DNA from: Euonymus europaeus
Lineage: Eukaryota; Streptophyta; Magnoliopsida; Celastrales; Celastraceae
Direction: 5' to 3'
Assembly: GCA_963580455.1 (NCBI GenBank)
Contig: OY756961.1
Span: 11,079,001 to 11,143,000 of the forward strand
DNA: 64,000 nt
Below, one piece after another: positions 1-12,130 of the stretch. The number at the start of each line of letters is the position of its first letter. The stretch's first letter is position 1. Below the pieces are notes generated by a model. It was not told the origin of the DNA. It searched no databases and worked only from the letters and a program-made list of their open reading frames with translations. The position numbers and the translations under genes were made by a program.

Positions 1-1388
1 TATGTTAAATTTTACGAAAATGGGTTTCCAGGATTATTTCGATGCCAAAACACCAACTTTCTTTGACAAACGGACAAAACCGTTAAAAGCTCCTCCATAG
101 AGAGAGTTGAACAACTTCGGACTATCAAGGTTGCTCAGTGTACACTTTTTAATGTTCTTCTATTTTAAATTTTATGAGTACAAGCTTCCAAGATTATTTC
201 GATGGGAAAAGACCAACATTCTATGACAAATGGGCAAAACCTTTAAAAGCTCCTCCATAGAGAGAGTTGAGCAACTTCGGAACATCAAAGTTGCTCTTTG
301 GATACTTTTTATTGTTCTTCTATGTCAAATTTTTTGAGTATAAGCTTCCAAGATTATTTCGATGGCAAAAGACCAACATTCTATGACAAATGGACAAAAC
401 CGTTAAAAGCTCCTCCATAGAGAGAGTTGAACAACTTCGGACTATCAAAGTTGCTCGGTGTACACGTTTTATTGTTCTTCTATGTCAAATTTTCTGAGTA
501 TATGCTTCCAAGATTATTTCGATGCCAAAACACCAACTTTCTATGACAAATGGAAAAAATAGTTAAAAGCTCAACCATAGAGAGAGTTGAGCAACGTCGG
601 ACCATCAAAGTTTCTCGATATACACCTTTTAATGTTCTTCTATGTCAAATTTTACGAGTATACGCTTCCTAGATTATTTCGATGAAAAAACACTAACTTT
701 CTTTGATAAATGGACAAAGCCGTTAAAAGCTCCTCCATAGAGAGAGTGGAGCAACTTCGGACAATCAAAGTTGCTCGGTGTACACTTTTTATTGTTCTTC
801 TATGTTAAATTTTACGAGTATAAGCTTCCAAGATTATTTCAATGGCAAAAGACCAACTTTCTATGACAAATGGACAAAACCGTTAAAATCTCCTCCATAG
901 AGAGAGTTGAGAAACTTCGGACAATCAAAGTTGCTCGGTGTACACTTTTTATTGTTCTTTTATGTTAAATTTTACGAAAATGAGCTTCCAAGAATATTTC
1001 GATGCCAAAACACCAACTTTCTATGACAAATGGACAAAACCGTTAAAAGCTCTTCCATAGAGAGAGTCGAGCATTTTCGGACAACTAAAGTTGCTCGGTG
1101 TACACTTTTTATTGTTCTTTTATGTTAAATTTTACGAAAATGAGCTTCCAGGATTATTTCGATGCCAAAACACCAACTTTCATGACAAATGGACAAAATC
1201 CGTTAAAAGCTCCTCCATAGAGAGAGTGGAGCAACTTCGGACAATCAAAGTTGCTCGGTGTACACTTTTTATTGTTCTTCTATGTTAAATTTTACGAGTA
1301 TAACCTTCCAAGATTATTTCAATGGCAAAAGACCAACTTTCTATGACAAATGGACAAAACCGTTAAAATCTCCTCCATAGAGAGAGTT

Positions 1389-1416
1389 GAGCAACTTCGG
1401 ACTATCAAAGTTGCTC
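1389..1416. other. Inverted repeat (dyad) in the monomer, typical copy
   Basis: GAGCAACTT (1389-1397) and its exact reverse complement AAGTTGCTC (1408-1416) flank a 10-base spacer. The arrangement recurs in most monomers of the window at monomer positions 9-36, so it is the main symmetric element of the satellite. It could form a short hairpin or cruciform or be a symmetric protein site; neither is shown by sequence alone. Confidence 0.9.
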
Positions 1417-1417
1417 G

Positions 1418-1425
1418 GTGTACAC
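1418..1425. other. Palindrome GTGTACAC, typical copy
   Basis: A perfect 8 bp palindrome lies one base after the inverted repeat and just before a T-tract. It is present in most monomers; CGATATACACC, CTCTTTGGAC and CGGTGTACAAA variants break it in defined monomer types, which makes it useful for classifying monomers. Confidence 0.9.
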
Positions 1426-1461
1426 TTTTTAATGTTCTTCTATGTCAAAATTTTTGAGTAT

Positions 1462-1467
1462 AAGCTT
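1462..1467. other. HindIII site of the monomer, typical copy
   Basis: AAGCTT occurs once in most monomers, so digestion of genomic DNA should give a 160 bp ladder. It is lost in ATACGCTTCC, AATGAGCTTCC and similar variants, giving multimers that differ between HOR types. Confidence 0.9.
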
Positions 1468-2769
1468 CCAAGATTATTTCGATGGCAAAAGACCAACTTT
1501 CTATGACAAATGGACAAAACCAATACAAGCTCCTCGATAAAGAGAGTTGAGCAACTTCGGACTATCAAGGTTGCTCGGTGTACACTTTTTAATGTTGTTC
1601 TATTTCAAATTTTATGAGTATAAGCTTCCAAGATTATTTTGAAGGCAAAAGACCAACTTTCTATGACAAATGGGCAAAACCTTTAAAAGCTCCTCCATAG
1701 AGAGAGTTGAGCAACCTCGGACCATCAAAGATGCTCGGTGTACACGTTTTATTGTTCTTCTATGTCAAATTTTATGACTATAAGCTTCCAAGATTATTTC
1801 GATGGCAAAAGACCAACTTTCTATGACAAATGGACAAAACCGTTAAAAGCTCCTCCATAGAGAGAGTTGAACAACTTCGGACTATCAAGGTTGCTCAGTG
1901 TACACTTTTTAATGTTCTTCTATTTCAAATTTTATGAGTATAAGCTTCCAAGATTATTTCGATGGCAAAAGACCAACATTCTATGACAAATGGGCAAAAC
2001 CTTTAAAAGCTCCTCCATAGAGAGAGTTGAGCAACTTCGGAACATCAAAGTTGCTCTTTGGAAACTTTTTATTGTTCTTCTATGTCAAATTTTCTGAGTA
2101 TAAGCTTCCAAGATTATTTCGATGGCAAAAGACCAACTTTCTATGACAAATGGACAAAACCGTTAAAAGCTCCTCCATAGAGAGAGTTGAACAACTTCGG
2201 ACTATCAAAGTTGCTCGGTGTACACGTTTTATTGTTCTACTATGTCAAATTTTCTGAGTATAAGCTTCCAAGATTATTTCGATGCCAAAACAGCAACTTT
2301 CTATGACAAATGGACAAAACCGTTAAAAGCTCCTCCATAGAGAGAGTTGAGCAACTTCGGACAATCAAAGTTGTTCGGTGTACACTTTTTATTGTTCTTC
2401 TACTTCAAATTTTATGAGTGTAAGCTTCTAAGATTATTTCGATGGAAAAACACCAACTTTCTATGACAAATGGAAAAAATAGTTAAAAGCTCAACCATAG
2501 AGAGAGTTGAGCAACGTCGGACCATCAAAGTTTCTCGATATACACCTTTTAATGTTCTTCTATGTCAAATTTTACGAGTATACGCTTCCTAGATTATTTC
2601 GATGAAAAAACACTAACTTTCTTTGATAAATGGACAAAGCCGTTAAAAGCTCCTCCATAGAGAGAGTGGAGCAACTTCGGACAATCAAAGTTGCTCGGTG
2701 TACACTTTTTATTGTTCTTCTATGTTAAATTTTACGAGTATAAGCTTCCAAGATTATTTCAATGGCAAA

Positions 2770-5700
2770 ACACCAACTTTCAATGACAAATGGACAAAAC
2801 CGTTATAAGCTCCTCCATAGAGAGAGTTGAGAAACTTCGGACAATCAAAGTTGCTCGGTGTACACTTTTTATTGTTCTTTTATGTTAAATTTTACGAAAA
2901 TGAGCTTCCAGGAATATTTCGATGCCAAAACAACAACTTTCTATGACAAATGGACAAAACCGTTAAAAGCTCCTCCATAGAGAGAGTCGAGCATTTTCGG
3001 ACAACTAAAGTTGCTCGGTGTACACTTTTTAATGTTCTTCTATGTCAAATTTTTTGAGTATAAGCTTCCAAGATTATCTCGATGGCAAAAGACCAACTTT
3101 CTATGACAAATGGACAAAACCGTTACAAGCTCCTCCATAGAGAGAGTTGAGCAACTTCGGACTATCAAGGTTGCTCGGTGTACACTTTTTAATGTTCTTC
3201 TATTTCAAATTTTATGAGTATAAGCTTCCAAGATTATTTTGAAGGCAAAAGACCAACTTTCTATGACAAATGGGCAAAACCTTTAAAAGCTCCTCCATAG
3301 AGAGAGTTGAGCAACCTCGGACCATCAAAGATGCTCGGTGTACACGTTTTATTGTTCTTCTATGTCAAATTTTATGAGTATAAGCTTTCAAGATTATTTC
3401 GATGCCAAAACAGCAATTTTCTATGACAAATGGACAAAACCGTTAAAAGCTCCTCCAGAGAGAGAGTGGAGCAACTTCGGACAATCAAAGTTGCTCGGTG
3501 TACAATTTTTATTGTTCTTCTATGTTAAATTTTACGAGTATAAGCTTCCAAGATTATTTCAATGGCAAAAGAACAACTTTCTATGACAAATGGACAAAAC
3601 CGTTAAAATCTCCTCCATAGAGAGAGTGGAGCAACTTCGGACAATCAAAGTTTCTCGGTGTACACTTTTTATTGTTCTTCTATGTTAAATTTTACGAGTA
3701 TAAGCTTCCAAGATTATTTCAATGGCAAAAGACCAACTTTCTATGACAAATGGACAAAACCGTTAAAATCTCCTCCATAGAGAGAGTTGAGAAACTTCGG
3801 ACAATCAAAGTTGCTCGGTGTACACTTTTTATTGTTCTTTTATGTTAAATTTTACGAAAATGAGCTTCCAAGAATATTTCGATGCCAAAACACCAACTTT
3901 CTATGACAAATGGACAAACCGTTAAAAGCTCTTCCATAGAGAGAGTCGAGCATTTTCGGACAACTAAATTTGCTCGGTGTACACTTTTTATTGTTCTTTT
4001 ATGTTAAATTTTACGAAAATGAGCTTCCAGGATTATTTCGATGCCAAAACACCAACTTTCATGACAAATGGACAAAAACAGTTAAAAGCTCCTCCATAGA
4101 GAGAGTGGAGCAACGTCGGACAATCAAAGTTGCTCGGTGTACACTTTTTATTGTTCTTCTATGTTAAATTTTACGAGTATAAGATTCCAAGATTATTTCA
4201 ATGGCAAAAGACCAACTTTCTATGACAAATGGACAAAACCGTTAAAATCTCCTCCATAGAGAGAGTTGAGCAACTTCGGACTATCAAAGTTGCTCGGTGT
4301 ACACTTTTTAATGTTCTTCTATGTCAAATTTTTTGAGTATAAGCTTCCAAGATTATTTCGATGGCAAAAGACCAACTTTCTATGACAAATGGACAAAACC
4401 GTTACAAGCTCCTCCATAGAGAGAGTTGAGCAACTTCGGACAATCAAAGTTGTTCGGTGTACACTTTTTATTGTTCTTCTACTTCAAATTTTATGAGTGT
4501 AAGCTTCTTAGATTATTTCGATGCAAAAACACCAACTTTCTATGACAAATGGAAAAAATAGTTAAAAGCTCAACCATAGAGAGAGTTGAGCAACGTCGGA
4601 CCATCAAAGTTTCTCGATATACACCTTTTAATGTTCTTCTATGTCAAATTTTACGAGTATACGCTTCCTAGATTATTTCGATGAAAAAACACTAACTTTC
4701 TTTGATAAATGGACAAAGCCGTTAAAAGCTCCTCCATAGAGAGAGTGGAGCAACTTCGGACAATCAAAGTTGCTCGGTGTACACTTTTTATTGTTCTTCT
4801 ATGTTAAATTTTACGAGTATAAGCTTCCAAGATTATTTCAATGGCAAAACACCAACTTTCAATGACAAATGGACAAAACCGTTATAAGCTCCTCCATAGA
4901 GAGAGTTGAGAAACTTCGGACAATCAAAGTTGCTCGGTGTACACTTTTTATTGTTCTTTTATGTTAAATTTTACGAAAATGAGCTTCCAGGAATATTTCG
5001 ATGCCAAAACAACAACTTTCTATGACAAATGGACAAAACCGTTAAAAGCTCCTCCATAGAGAGAGTCGAGCATTTTCGGACAACTAAAGTTGCTCGGTGT
5101 ACACTTTTTAATGTTCTTCTATGTCAAATTTTTTGAGTATAACCTTCCAAGATTATTTCGATGGCAAAAGACCAACTTTCTATGACAAATGGACAAAACC
5201 GTTACAAGCTCCTCCATAGAGAGAGTTGAGCAACTTCGGACTATCAAGGTTGCTCGGTGTACACTTTTTAATGTTCTTCTATTTTAAATTTTATGAGTAT
5301 AAGCTTCCAAGATTATTTTGAAGGCAAAAGACCAACTTTCTATGACAAATGGGCAAAACCTTTAAAAGCTCCTCCATAGAGAGAGTTGAGCAACCTCGGA
5401 CCATCAAAGATTCTCGGTGTACACGTTATATTGTTCTTCTATGTCAAATTTTATGAGTATAAGCTTCCAAGATTATTTCGATGCCAAAATAGCAATTTTC
5501 TATGACAAATGGACAAAACCGTTAAAAGCTCCTCCAGAGAGAGAGTGGAGCAACTTCGGACAATCAAAGTTGCTCGGTGTACACTTTTTATTGTTCTTCT
5601 ATGTTAAATTTTACGAGTATAAGCTTCCAAGATTATTTCAATGGCAAAAGAACAACTTTCTATGACAAATGGACAAAACCGTTAAAATCTCCTCCATAGA

Positions 5701-7088
5701 GAGAGTTGAGCAACTTCGGACTATCAAAGTTGCTCGGTGTACACTTTTTAATGTTCTTCTATGTCAAATTTTTTGAGTATAAGCTTCCAAGATTATTTCG
5801 ATGGCAAAAGACCAACTTTCTATGACAAATGGACAAAACCGATACAAGCTCCTCCATAGAGAGAGTTGAGCAACTTCGGACTATCAAGGTTGCTCGGTGT
5901 ACACTTTTTAATGTTGTTCTATTTCAAATTTTATGAGTATAAGCTTCCAAGATTATTTTGAAGGCAAAAGACCAACTTTCTATGACAAATGGGCAAAACC
6001 TTTAAAAGCTCCTCCATAGAGAGAGTTGAGCAACCTCGGACCATCAAAGATGCTCGGTGTACACGTTTTATTGTTCTTCTATGTCAAATTTTATGACTAT
6101 AAGCTTCCAAGATTATTTCGATGGCAAAAGACCAACTTTCTATGACAAATGGACAAAACCGTTAAAAGCTCCTCCATAGAGAGAGTTGAACAACTTCGGA
6201 CTATCAAGGTTGCTCAGTGTACAGTTTTTAATGTTCTTCTATTTCAAATTTTATGAGTATAAGCTTCCAAGATTATTTCGATGGCAAAAGACCAACATTC
6301 TATGACAAATGGGCAAAACCTTTAAAAGCTCCTCCATAGAGAGAGTTGAGCAACTTCGGAACATCAAAGTTGCTCTTTGGACACTTTTTATTTTTCTTCT
6401 ATGTCAAATTTTCTGAGTATAAGCTTCCAAGATTATTTCGATGGCAAAAGACCAACTTTCTATGACAAATGGACAAAACCGTTAAAAGCTCCTCCATAGA
6501 GAGAGTTGAACAACTTCGGACTATCAAAGTTGCTCGGTGTACACGTTTTATTGTTCTACTATGTCAAATTTTCTGAGTATAAGCTTCCAAGATTATTTCG
6601 ATGCCAAAACAGCAACTTTCTATGACAAATGGACAAAATTGTTAAAAGCTCCTCCATAGAGAGGGTTGAGCAACTTCGGACAATCAAAGTTGTTCGGTGT
6701 ACACTTTTTATTGTTCTTCTACTTCAAATTTTATGAGTGTAAGCTTCTTAGATTATTTCGATTCAAAAACACCAACTTTCTATGACAAATGGAAAAAATA
6801 GTTAAAAGCTCAACCATAGAGAGAGTTGAGCAACGTCGGATCATCAAAGTTTCTCGATATACACCTTTTAATGTTCTTCTATGTCAAATTTTACGCGTAT
6901 ACGCTTTCTAGATTATTTCGATGAAAAAACACTAACTTTCTTTGATAAATGGACAAAGCCGTTAAAAGCACGTCTATAGAGAGACTTAAGCAACTTCGGA
7001 CAATAGAAGTTGCTCGGTGTACACTTTTTACTGCTTTTTATGTTAAATTTTACGTGTATAGGCTTCAAAGATTATTTTGATACCAAAA
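2770..7088 (+). repeat. Family 1 superunit of 27 monomers, copy 1
   Basis: Sequence here matches that 4,319 bp downstream. The superunit joins two related HOR forms. The A form carries CGAGTATACGCTTCC after its CGATATACACC monomer (near 4,650). The B form carries CGCGTATACGCTTTC (near 6,895), then an ACTTAAGC variant, a TGCTTTTTATG variant and one extra monomer. Marker positions 4,600, 6,840, 8,919 and 11,159 give spacings of 2,240, 2,079 and 2,240 bp, so the forms alternate. Confidence 0.75.
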
Positions 7089-10000
7089 CACCAACTTTCA
7101 ATGACAAATGGACAAAACCGTTATAAGCTCCTCCATAGAGAGAGTTGAGAAACTTCGGACAATCAAAGTTGCTCGGTGTACACTTTTTATTGTTCTTTTA
7201 TGTTAAATTTTACGAAAATGAGCTTCCAGGAATATTTCGATGCCAAAACACCAACTTTCTATGACAAATGGACAAAACCGTTAAAAGCTCCTCCATAGAG
7301 AGAGTCGAGCATTTTCGGACAACTAAAGTTGCTCGGTGTACACTTTTTAATGTTCTTCTATGTCAAATTTTTTGAGTATAAGCTTCCAAGATTATTTCGA
7401 TGGCAAAAGACCAACTTTCTATGACAAATGGACAAAACCGTTACAAGCTCCTCCATAGAGAGAGTTGAGCAACTTCGGACTATCAAGGTTGCTCGGTGTA
7501 CACTTTTTAATGTTCTTCTATTTTAAATTTTATGAGTATAAGCTTCCAAGATTATTTTGAAGGCAAAAGACCAACTTTCTATGACAAATGGGCAAAACCT
7601 TTAAAAGCTCCTCCATAGAGAGAGTTGAGCAACCTTGGACCATCAAAGATTCTCGGTGTACACGTTATATTGTTCTTCTATGTCAAATTTTATGAGTATA
7701 AGCTTCCAAGATTATTTCGATGCCAAAACAGCAATTTTCTATGACAAATGGACAAAACCGTTAAAAGCTCCTCCAGAGAGAGAGTGGAGCAACTTCGGAC
7801 AATCAAAGTTGCTCGGTGTACACTTTTTATTGTTCTTCTATGTTAAATTTTACGAGTATAAGCTTCCAAGATTATTTCAATGGCAAAAGAACAACTTTCT
7901 ATGACAAATGGACAAAACCGTTAAAATCTCCTCCATAGAGAGAGTTGAGCAACTTCGGACTATCAAAGTTGCTCGGTGTACACTTTTTAATGTTCTTCTA
8001 TGTCAAATTTTTTGAGTATAAGCTTCCAAGATTATTTCGATGGCAAAAGACCAACTTTCTATGACAAATGGACAAAACCGATACAAGCTCCTCCATAGAG
8101 AGAGTTGAGCAACTTCGGACTATCAAGGTTGCTCGGTGTACACTTTTTAATGTTGTTCTATTTCAAATTTTATGAGTATAAGCTTCCAAGATTATTTTGA
8201 AGGCAAAAGACCAACTTTCTATGACAAATGGGCAAAACCTTTAAAAGCTCCTCCATAGAGAGAGTTGAGCAACCTCGGACCATCAAAGATGCTCGGTGTA
8301 CACGTTTTATTGTTCTTCTATGTCAAATTTTATGACTATAAGCTTCCAAGATTATTTCGATGGCAAAAGACCAACTTTCTATGACAAATGGACAAAACCG
8401 TTAAAAGCTCCTCCATAGAGAGAGTTGAACAACTTCGGACTATCAAGGTTGCTCAGTGTACAGTTTTTAATGTTCTTCTATTTCAAATTTTATGAGTATA
8501 AGCTTCCAAGATTATTTCGATGGCAAAAGACCAACATTCTATGACAAATGGGCAAAACCTTTAAAAGCTCCTCCATAGAGAGAGTTGAGCAACTTCGGAA
8601 CATCAAAGTTGCTCTTTGGACACTTTTTATTTTTCTTCTATGTCAAATTTTCTGAGTATAAGCTTCCAAGATTATTTCGATGGCAAAAGACCAACTTTCT
8701 ATGACAAATGGACAAAACCGTTAAAAGCTCCTCCATAGAGAGAGTTGAGCAACTTCGGACAATCAAAGTTGTTCGGTGTACACTTTTTATTGTTCTTCTA
8801 CTTCAAATTTTATGAGTGTAAGCTTCTTAGATTATTTCGATGCAAAAACACCAACTTTCTATGACAAATGGAAAAAATAGTTAAAAGCTCAACCATTGAG
8901 AGAGTTGAGCAACGTCGGACCATCAAAGTTTCTCGATATACACCTTTTAATGTTCTTCTATGTCAAATTTTACGAGTATACGCTTCCTAGATTATTTCGA
9001 TGAAAAAACACTAACTTTCTTTGATAAATGGACAAAGCCGTTAAAAGCTCCTCCATAGAGAGAGTGGAGCAACTTCGGACAATCAAAGTTGCTCGGTGTA
9101 CACTTTTTATTGTTCTTCTATGTTAAATTTTACGAGTATAAGCTTCCAAGATTATTTCAATGGCAAAACACCAACTTTCAATGACAAATGGACAAAACCG
9201 TTATAAGCTCCTCCATAGAGAGAGTTGAGAAACTTCGGACAATCAAAGTTGCTCGGTGTACACTTTTTATTGTTCTTTTATGTTAAATTTTACGAAAATG
9301 AGCTTCCAGGAATATTTCGATGCCAAAACAACAACTTTCTATGACAAATGGACAAAACCGTTAAAAGCTCCTCCATAGAGAGAGTCGAGCATTTTCGGAC
9401 AACTAAAGTTGCTCGGTGTACACTTTTTAATGTTCTTCTATGTCAAATTTTTTGAGTATAAGCTTCCAAGATTATTTCGATGGCAAAAGACCAACTTTCT
9501 ATGACAAATGGACAAAACCATTACAAGCTCCTCCATAGAGAGAGTTGAGCAACTTCGGACTATCAAGGTTGCTCGGTGTACACTTTTTAATGTTCTTCTA
9601 TTTCAAATTTTATGAGTATAAGCTTCCAAGATTATTTTGAAGGCAAAAGACCAACTTTCTATGACAAATGGGCAAAACCTTTAAAAGCTCCTCCATAGAG
9701 AGAGTTGAGCAACCTCGGACCATCAAAGATTCTCGGTGTACACGTTATATTGTTCTTCTATGTCAAATTTTATGAGTATAAGCTTCCAAGATTATTTCGA
9801 TGCCAAAACAGCAATTTTCTATGACAAATGGACAAAACCGTTAAAAGCTCCTCCAGAGAGAGAGTGGAGCAACTTCGGACAATCAAAATTGCTCGGTGTA
9901 CACTTTTTATTGTTCTTCTATGTTAAATTTTACGAGTATAAGCTTCCAAGATTATTTCAATGGCAAAAGAACAACTTTCTATGACAAATGGACAAAACCG

Positions 10001-11407
10001 TTAAAATCTCCTCCATAGAGAGAGTTGAGCAACTTCGGACTATCAAAGTTGCTCGGTGTACACTTTTTAATGTTCTTCTATGTCAAATTTTTTGAGTATA
10101 AGCTTCCAAGATTATTTCGATGGCAAAAGACCAACTTTCTATGACAAATGGACAAAACCGATACAAGCTCCTCCATAGAGAGAGTTGAGCAACTTCGGAC
10201 TATCAAGGTTGCTCGGTGTACACTTTTTAATGTTCTTCTATTTCAAATTTTATGAGTATAAGCTTCCAAGATTATTTTGAAGGCAAAAGACCAACTTTCT
10301 ATGAAAAATGGGCAAAACCTTTAAAAGCTCCTTCATAGAGAGAGTTGAGCAACCTCGGACCATCAAAGATGCTCGGTGTACACGTTTTATTGTTCTTCTA
10401 TGTCAAATTTTATGAGTATAAGCTTCCAAGATTATTTCGATGGCAAAAGACCAACTTTCTATGACAAATGGACAAAACCGTTAAAAGCTCCTCCATAGAG
10501 AGAGTTGAACAACTTCGGACTATCAAGGTTGCTCAGTGTACACTTTTTAATGTTCTTCTATTTCAAATTTTATGAGTATAAGCTTCCAAGATTATTTCGA
10601 TGGCAAAAGACCAACATTCTATGACAAATGGGCAAAACCTTTAAAAGCTCCTCCATAGAGAGAGTTGAGCAACTTCGGAACATCAAAGTTGCTCTTTGGA
10701 CACTTTTTATTGTTCTTCTATGTCAAATTTTCTGAGTATAAGCTTCCAAGATTATTTCGATGGCAAAAGACCAACTTTCTATGACAAATAGACAAAACCG
10801 TTAAAAGCTCCTCCATAGAGAGAGTTGAACAACTTCGGACTATCAAAGTTGCTCGGTGTACACGTTTTATTGTTCTACTATGTCAAATTTTCTGAGTATA
10901 AGCTTCCAAGATTATTTCGATGCCAAAACAGCAACTTTCTATGACAAATGGACAAAATTGTTAAAAGCTCCTCCATAGAGAGGGTTGAGCAACTTCGGAC
11001 AATCAAAGTTGTTCGGTGTACACTTTTTATTGTTCTTCTACTTCAAATTTTATGAGTGTAAGCTTCTTAGATTATTTCGATTCAAAAACACCAACTTTCT
11101 ATGACAAATGGAAAAAATAGTTAAAAGCTCAACCATAGAGAGAGTTGAGCAACGTCGGACCATCAAAGTTTCTCGATATACACCTTTTAATGTTCTTCTA
11201 TGTCAAATTTTACGCGTATACGCTTTCTAGATTATTTCGATGAAAAAACACTAACTTTCTTTGATAAATGGACAAAGCCGTTAAAAGCACGTCTATAGAG
11301 AGACTTAAGCAACTTCGGACAATAGAAGTTGCTCGGTGTACACTTTTTACTGCTTTTTATGTTAAATTTTACGTGTATAGGCTTCAAAGATTATTTCGAT
11401 ACCAAAA
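7089..11407 (+). repeat. Family 1 superunit of 27 monomers, copy 2
   Basis: This is a second 4,319 bp copy in the same A then B order. Shared rare variants include GATACC in place of GATGCC at about 7,080 and 11,400, and TTGAAGGC monomers. Copy differences are scattered single bases, plus small private changes such as CCATTGAG near 8,895. Confidence 0.75.
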
Positions 11408-12130
11408 CACCAACTTTCAATGACAAATGGACAAAACCGTTATAAGCTCCTCCATAGAGAGAGTTGAGAAACTTCGGACAATCGAAGTTGCTCGGTGAAC
11501 ACTTTTTATTGTTCTTTTATGTTAAATTTTACGAAAATGAGCTTCCAGGAATATTTCGATGCCAAAACACCAACTTTCTATGACAAATGGACAAAACCGT
11601 TAAAAGCTCCTCCATAGAGAGAGTCGAGCATTTTCGGACAACTAAAGTTGCTCGGTGTACACTTTTTAATGTTCTTCTATGTCAAATTTTTTGAGTATAA
11701 GCTTCCAAGATTATTTCGATGGCAAAAGACCAACTTTCTATGACAAATTGACAAAACCGTTACAAGCTCCTCCATAGAGAGAATTGAGCAACTTCGGACT
11801 ATCAAGGTTGCTCGGTGTACACTTTTTAATGTTCTTCTATTTCAAATTTTATGAGTATAAGCTTCCAAGATTATTTTGAAGGCAAAAGACCAACTTTCTA
11901 TGACAAATGGGCAAAACCTTTAAAAGCTCCTCCATAGAGAGAGTTGAGCAACCTCGGACCATCAAAGATTCTCGGTGTACACGTTATATTGTTCTTCTAT
12001 GTCAAATTTTATGAGTATAAGCTTCCAAGATTATTTCGATGCCAAAACAGCAATTTTCTATGACAAATGGACAAAACCGTTAAAAGCTCCTCCAGAGAGA
12101 GAGTGGAGCAACTTCGGACAATCAAAGTTG
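11408..12130 (+). repeat. Family 1 superunit, partial third copy
   Basis: The 4,319 bp offset match continues from copy 2 up to about 12,130, where a private change (CTCGGGAATAC in place of CTCGGTGTACAC) destroys the palindrome in one monomer. Beyond it the sequence follows the 2,389 bp family. Confidence 0.6.

Larger units (their letters stand above)
1..2769 (+). repeat. Family 1 HOR, irregular leading part (12-mer spacing)
   Basis: Diagnostic monomers of family 1 occur here: one with TTTCTCGATATACACC (near 610 and 2,530) and one with GCTCTTTGGA (near 293 and 2,053). The first kind is spaced 1,920 bp, exactly 12 monomers, unlike the 13- and 14-monomer spacing further on. The first about 60 bases carry the AAAATGGGTTTCC variant that otherwise marks the 6-mer block at 28.7-29.8 kb, so the window opens near a junction between HOR types. 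No coding content is seen. Confidence 0.75.

Noticed and set aside
1389..1416. The inverted repeat followed by a T-tract as an intrinsic transcription terminator or small RNA hairpin
   Set aside because: It occurs in most monomers of a gene-free array and is AT-rich with short arms; there is no transcription unit for it to end, and the context is eukaryotic.
3338..3586. Forward open reading frames of 61-93 codons, such as this one, with similar hydrophobic peptides repeated through the window
   Set aside because: They are chance readings of the satellite. 160 is not a multiple of 3, so the frame shifts every monomer and stops after about 1.5 monomers. The longer ones only reflect loss of a TAG (for example CCAGAGAG for CCATAGAG) or a one-base indel. 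There is no codon bias, domain or conserved start context.
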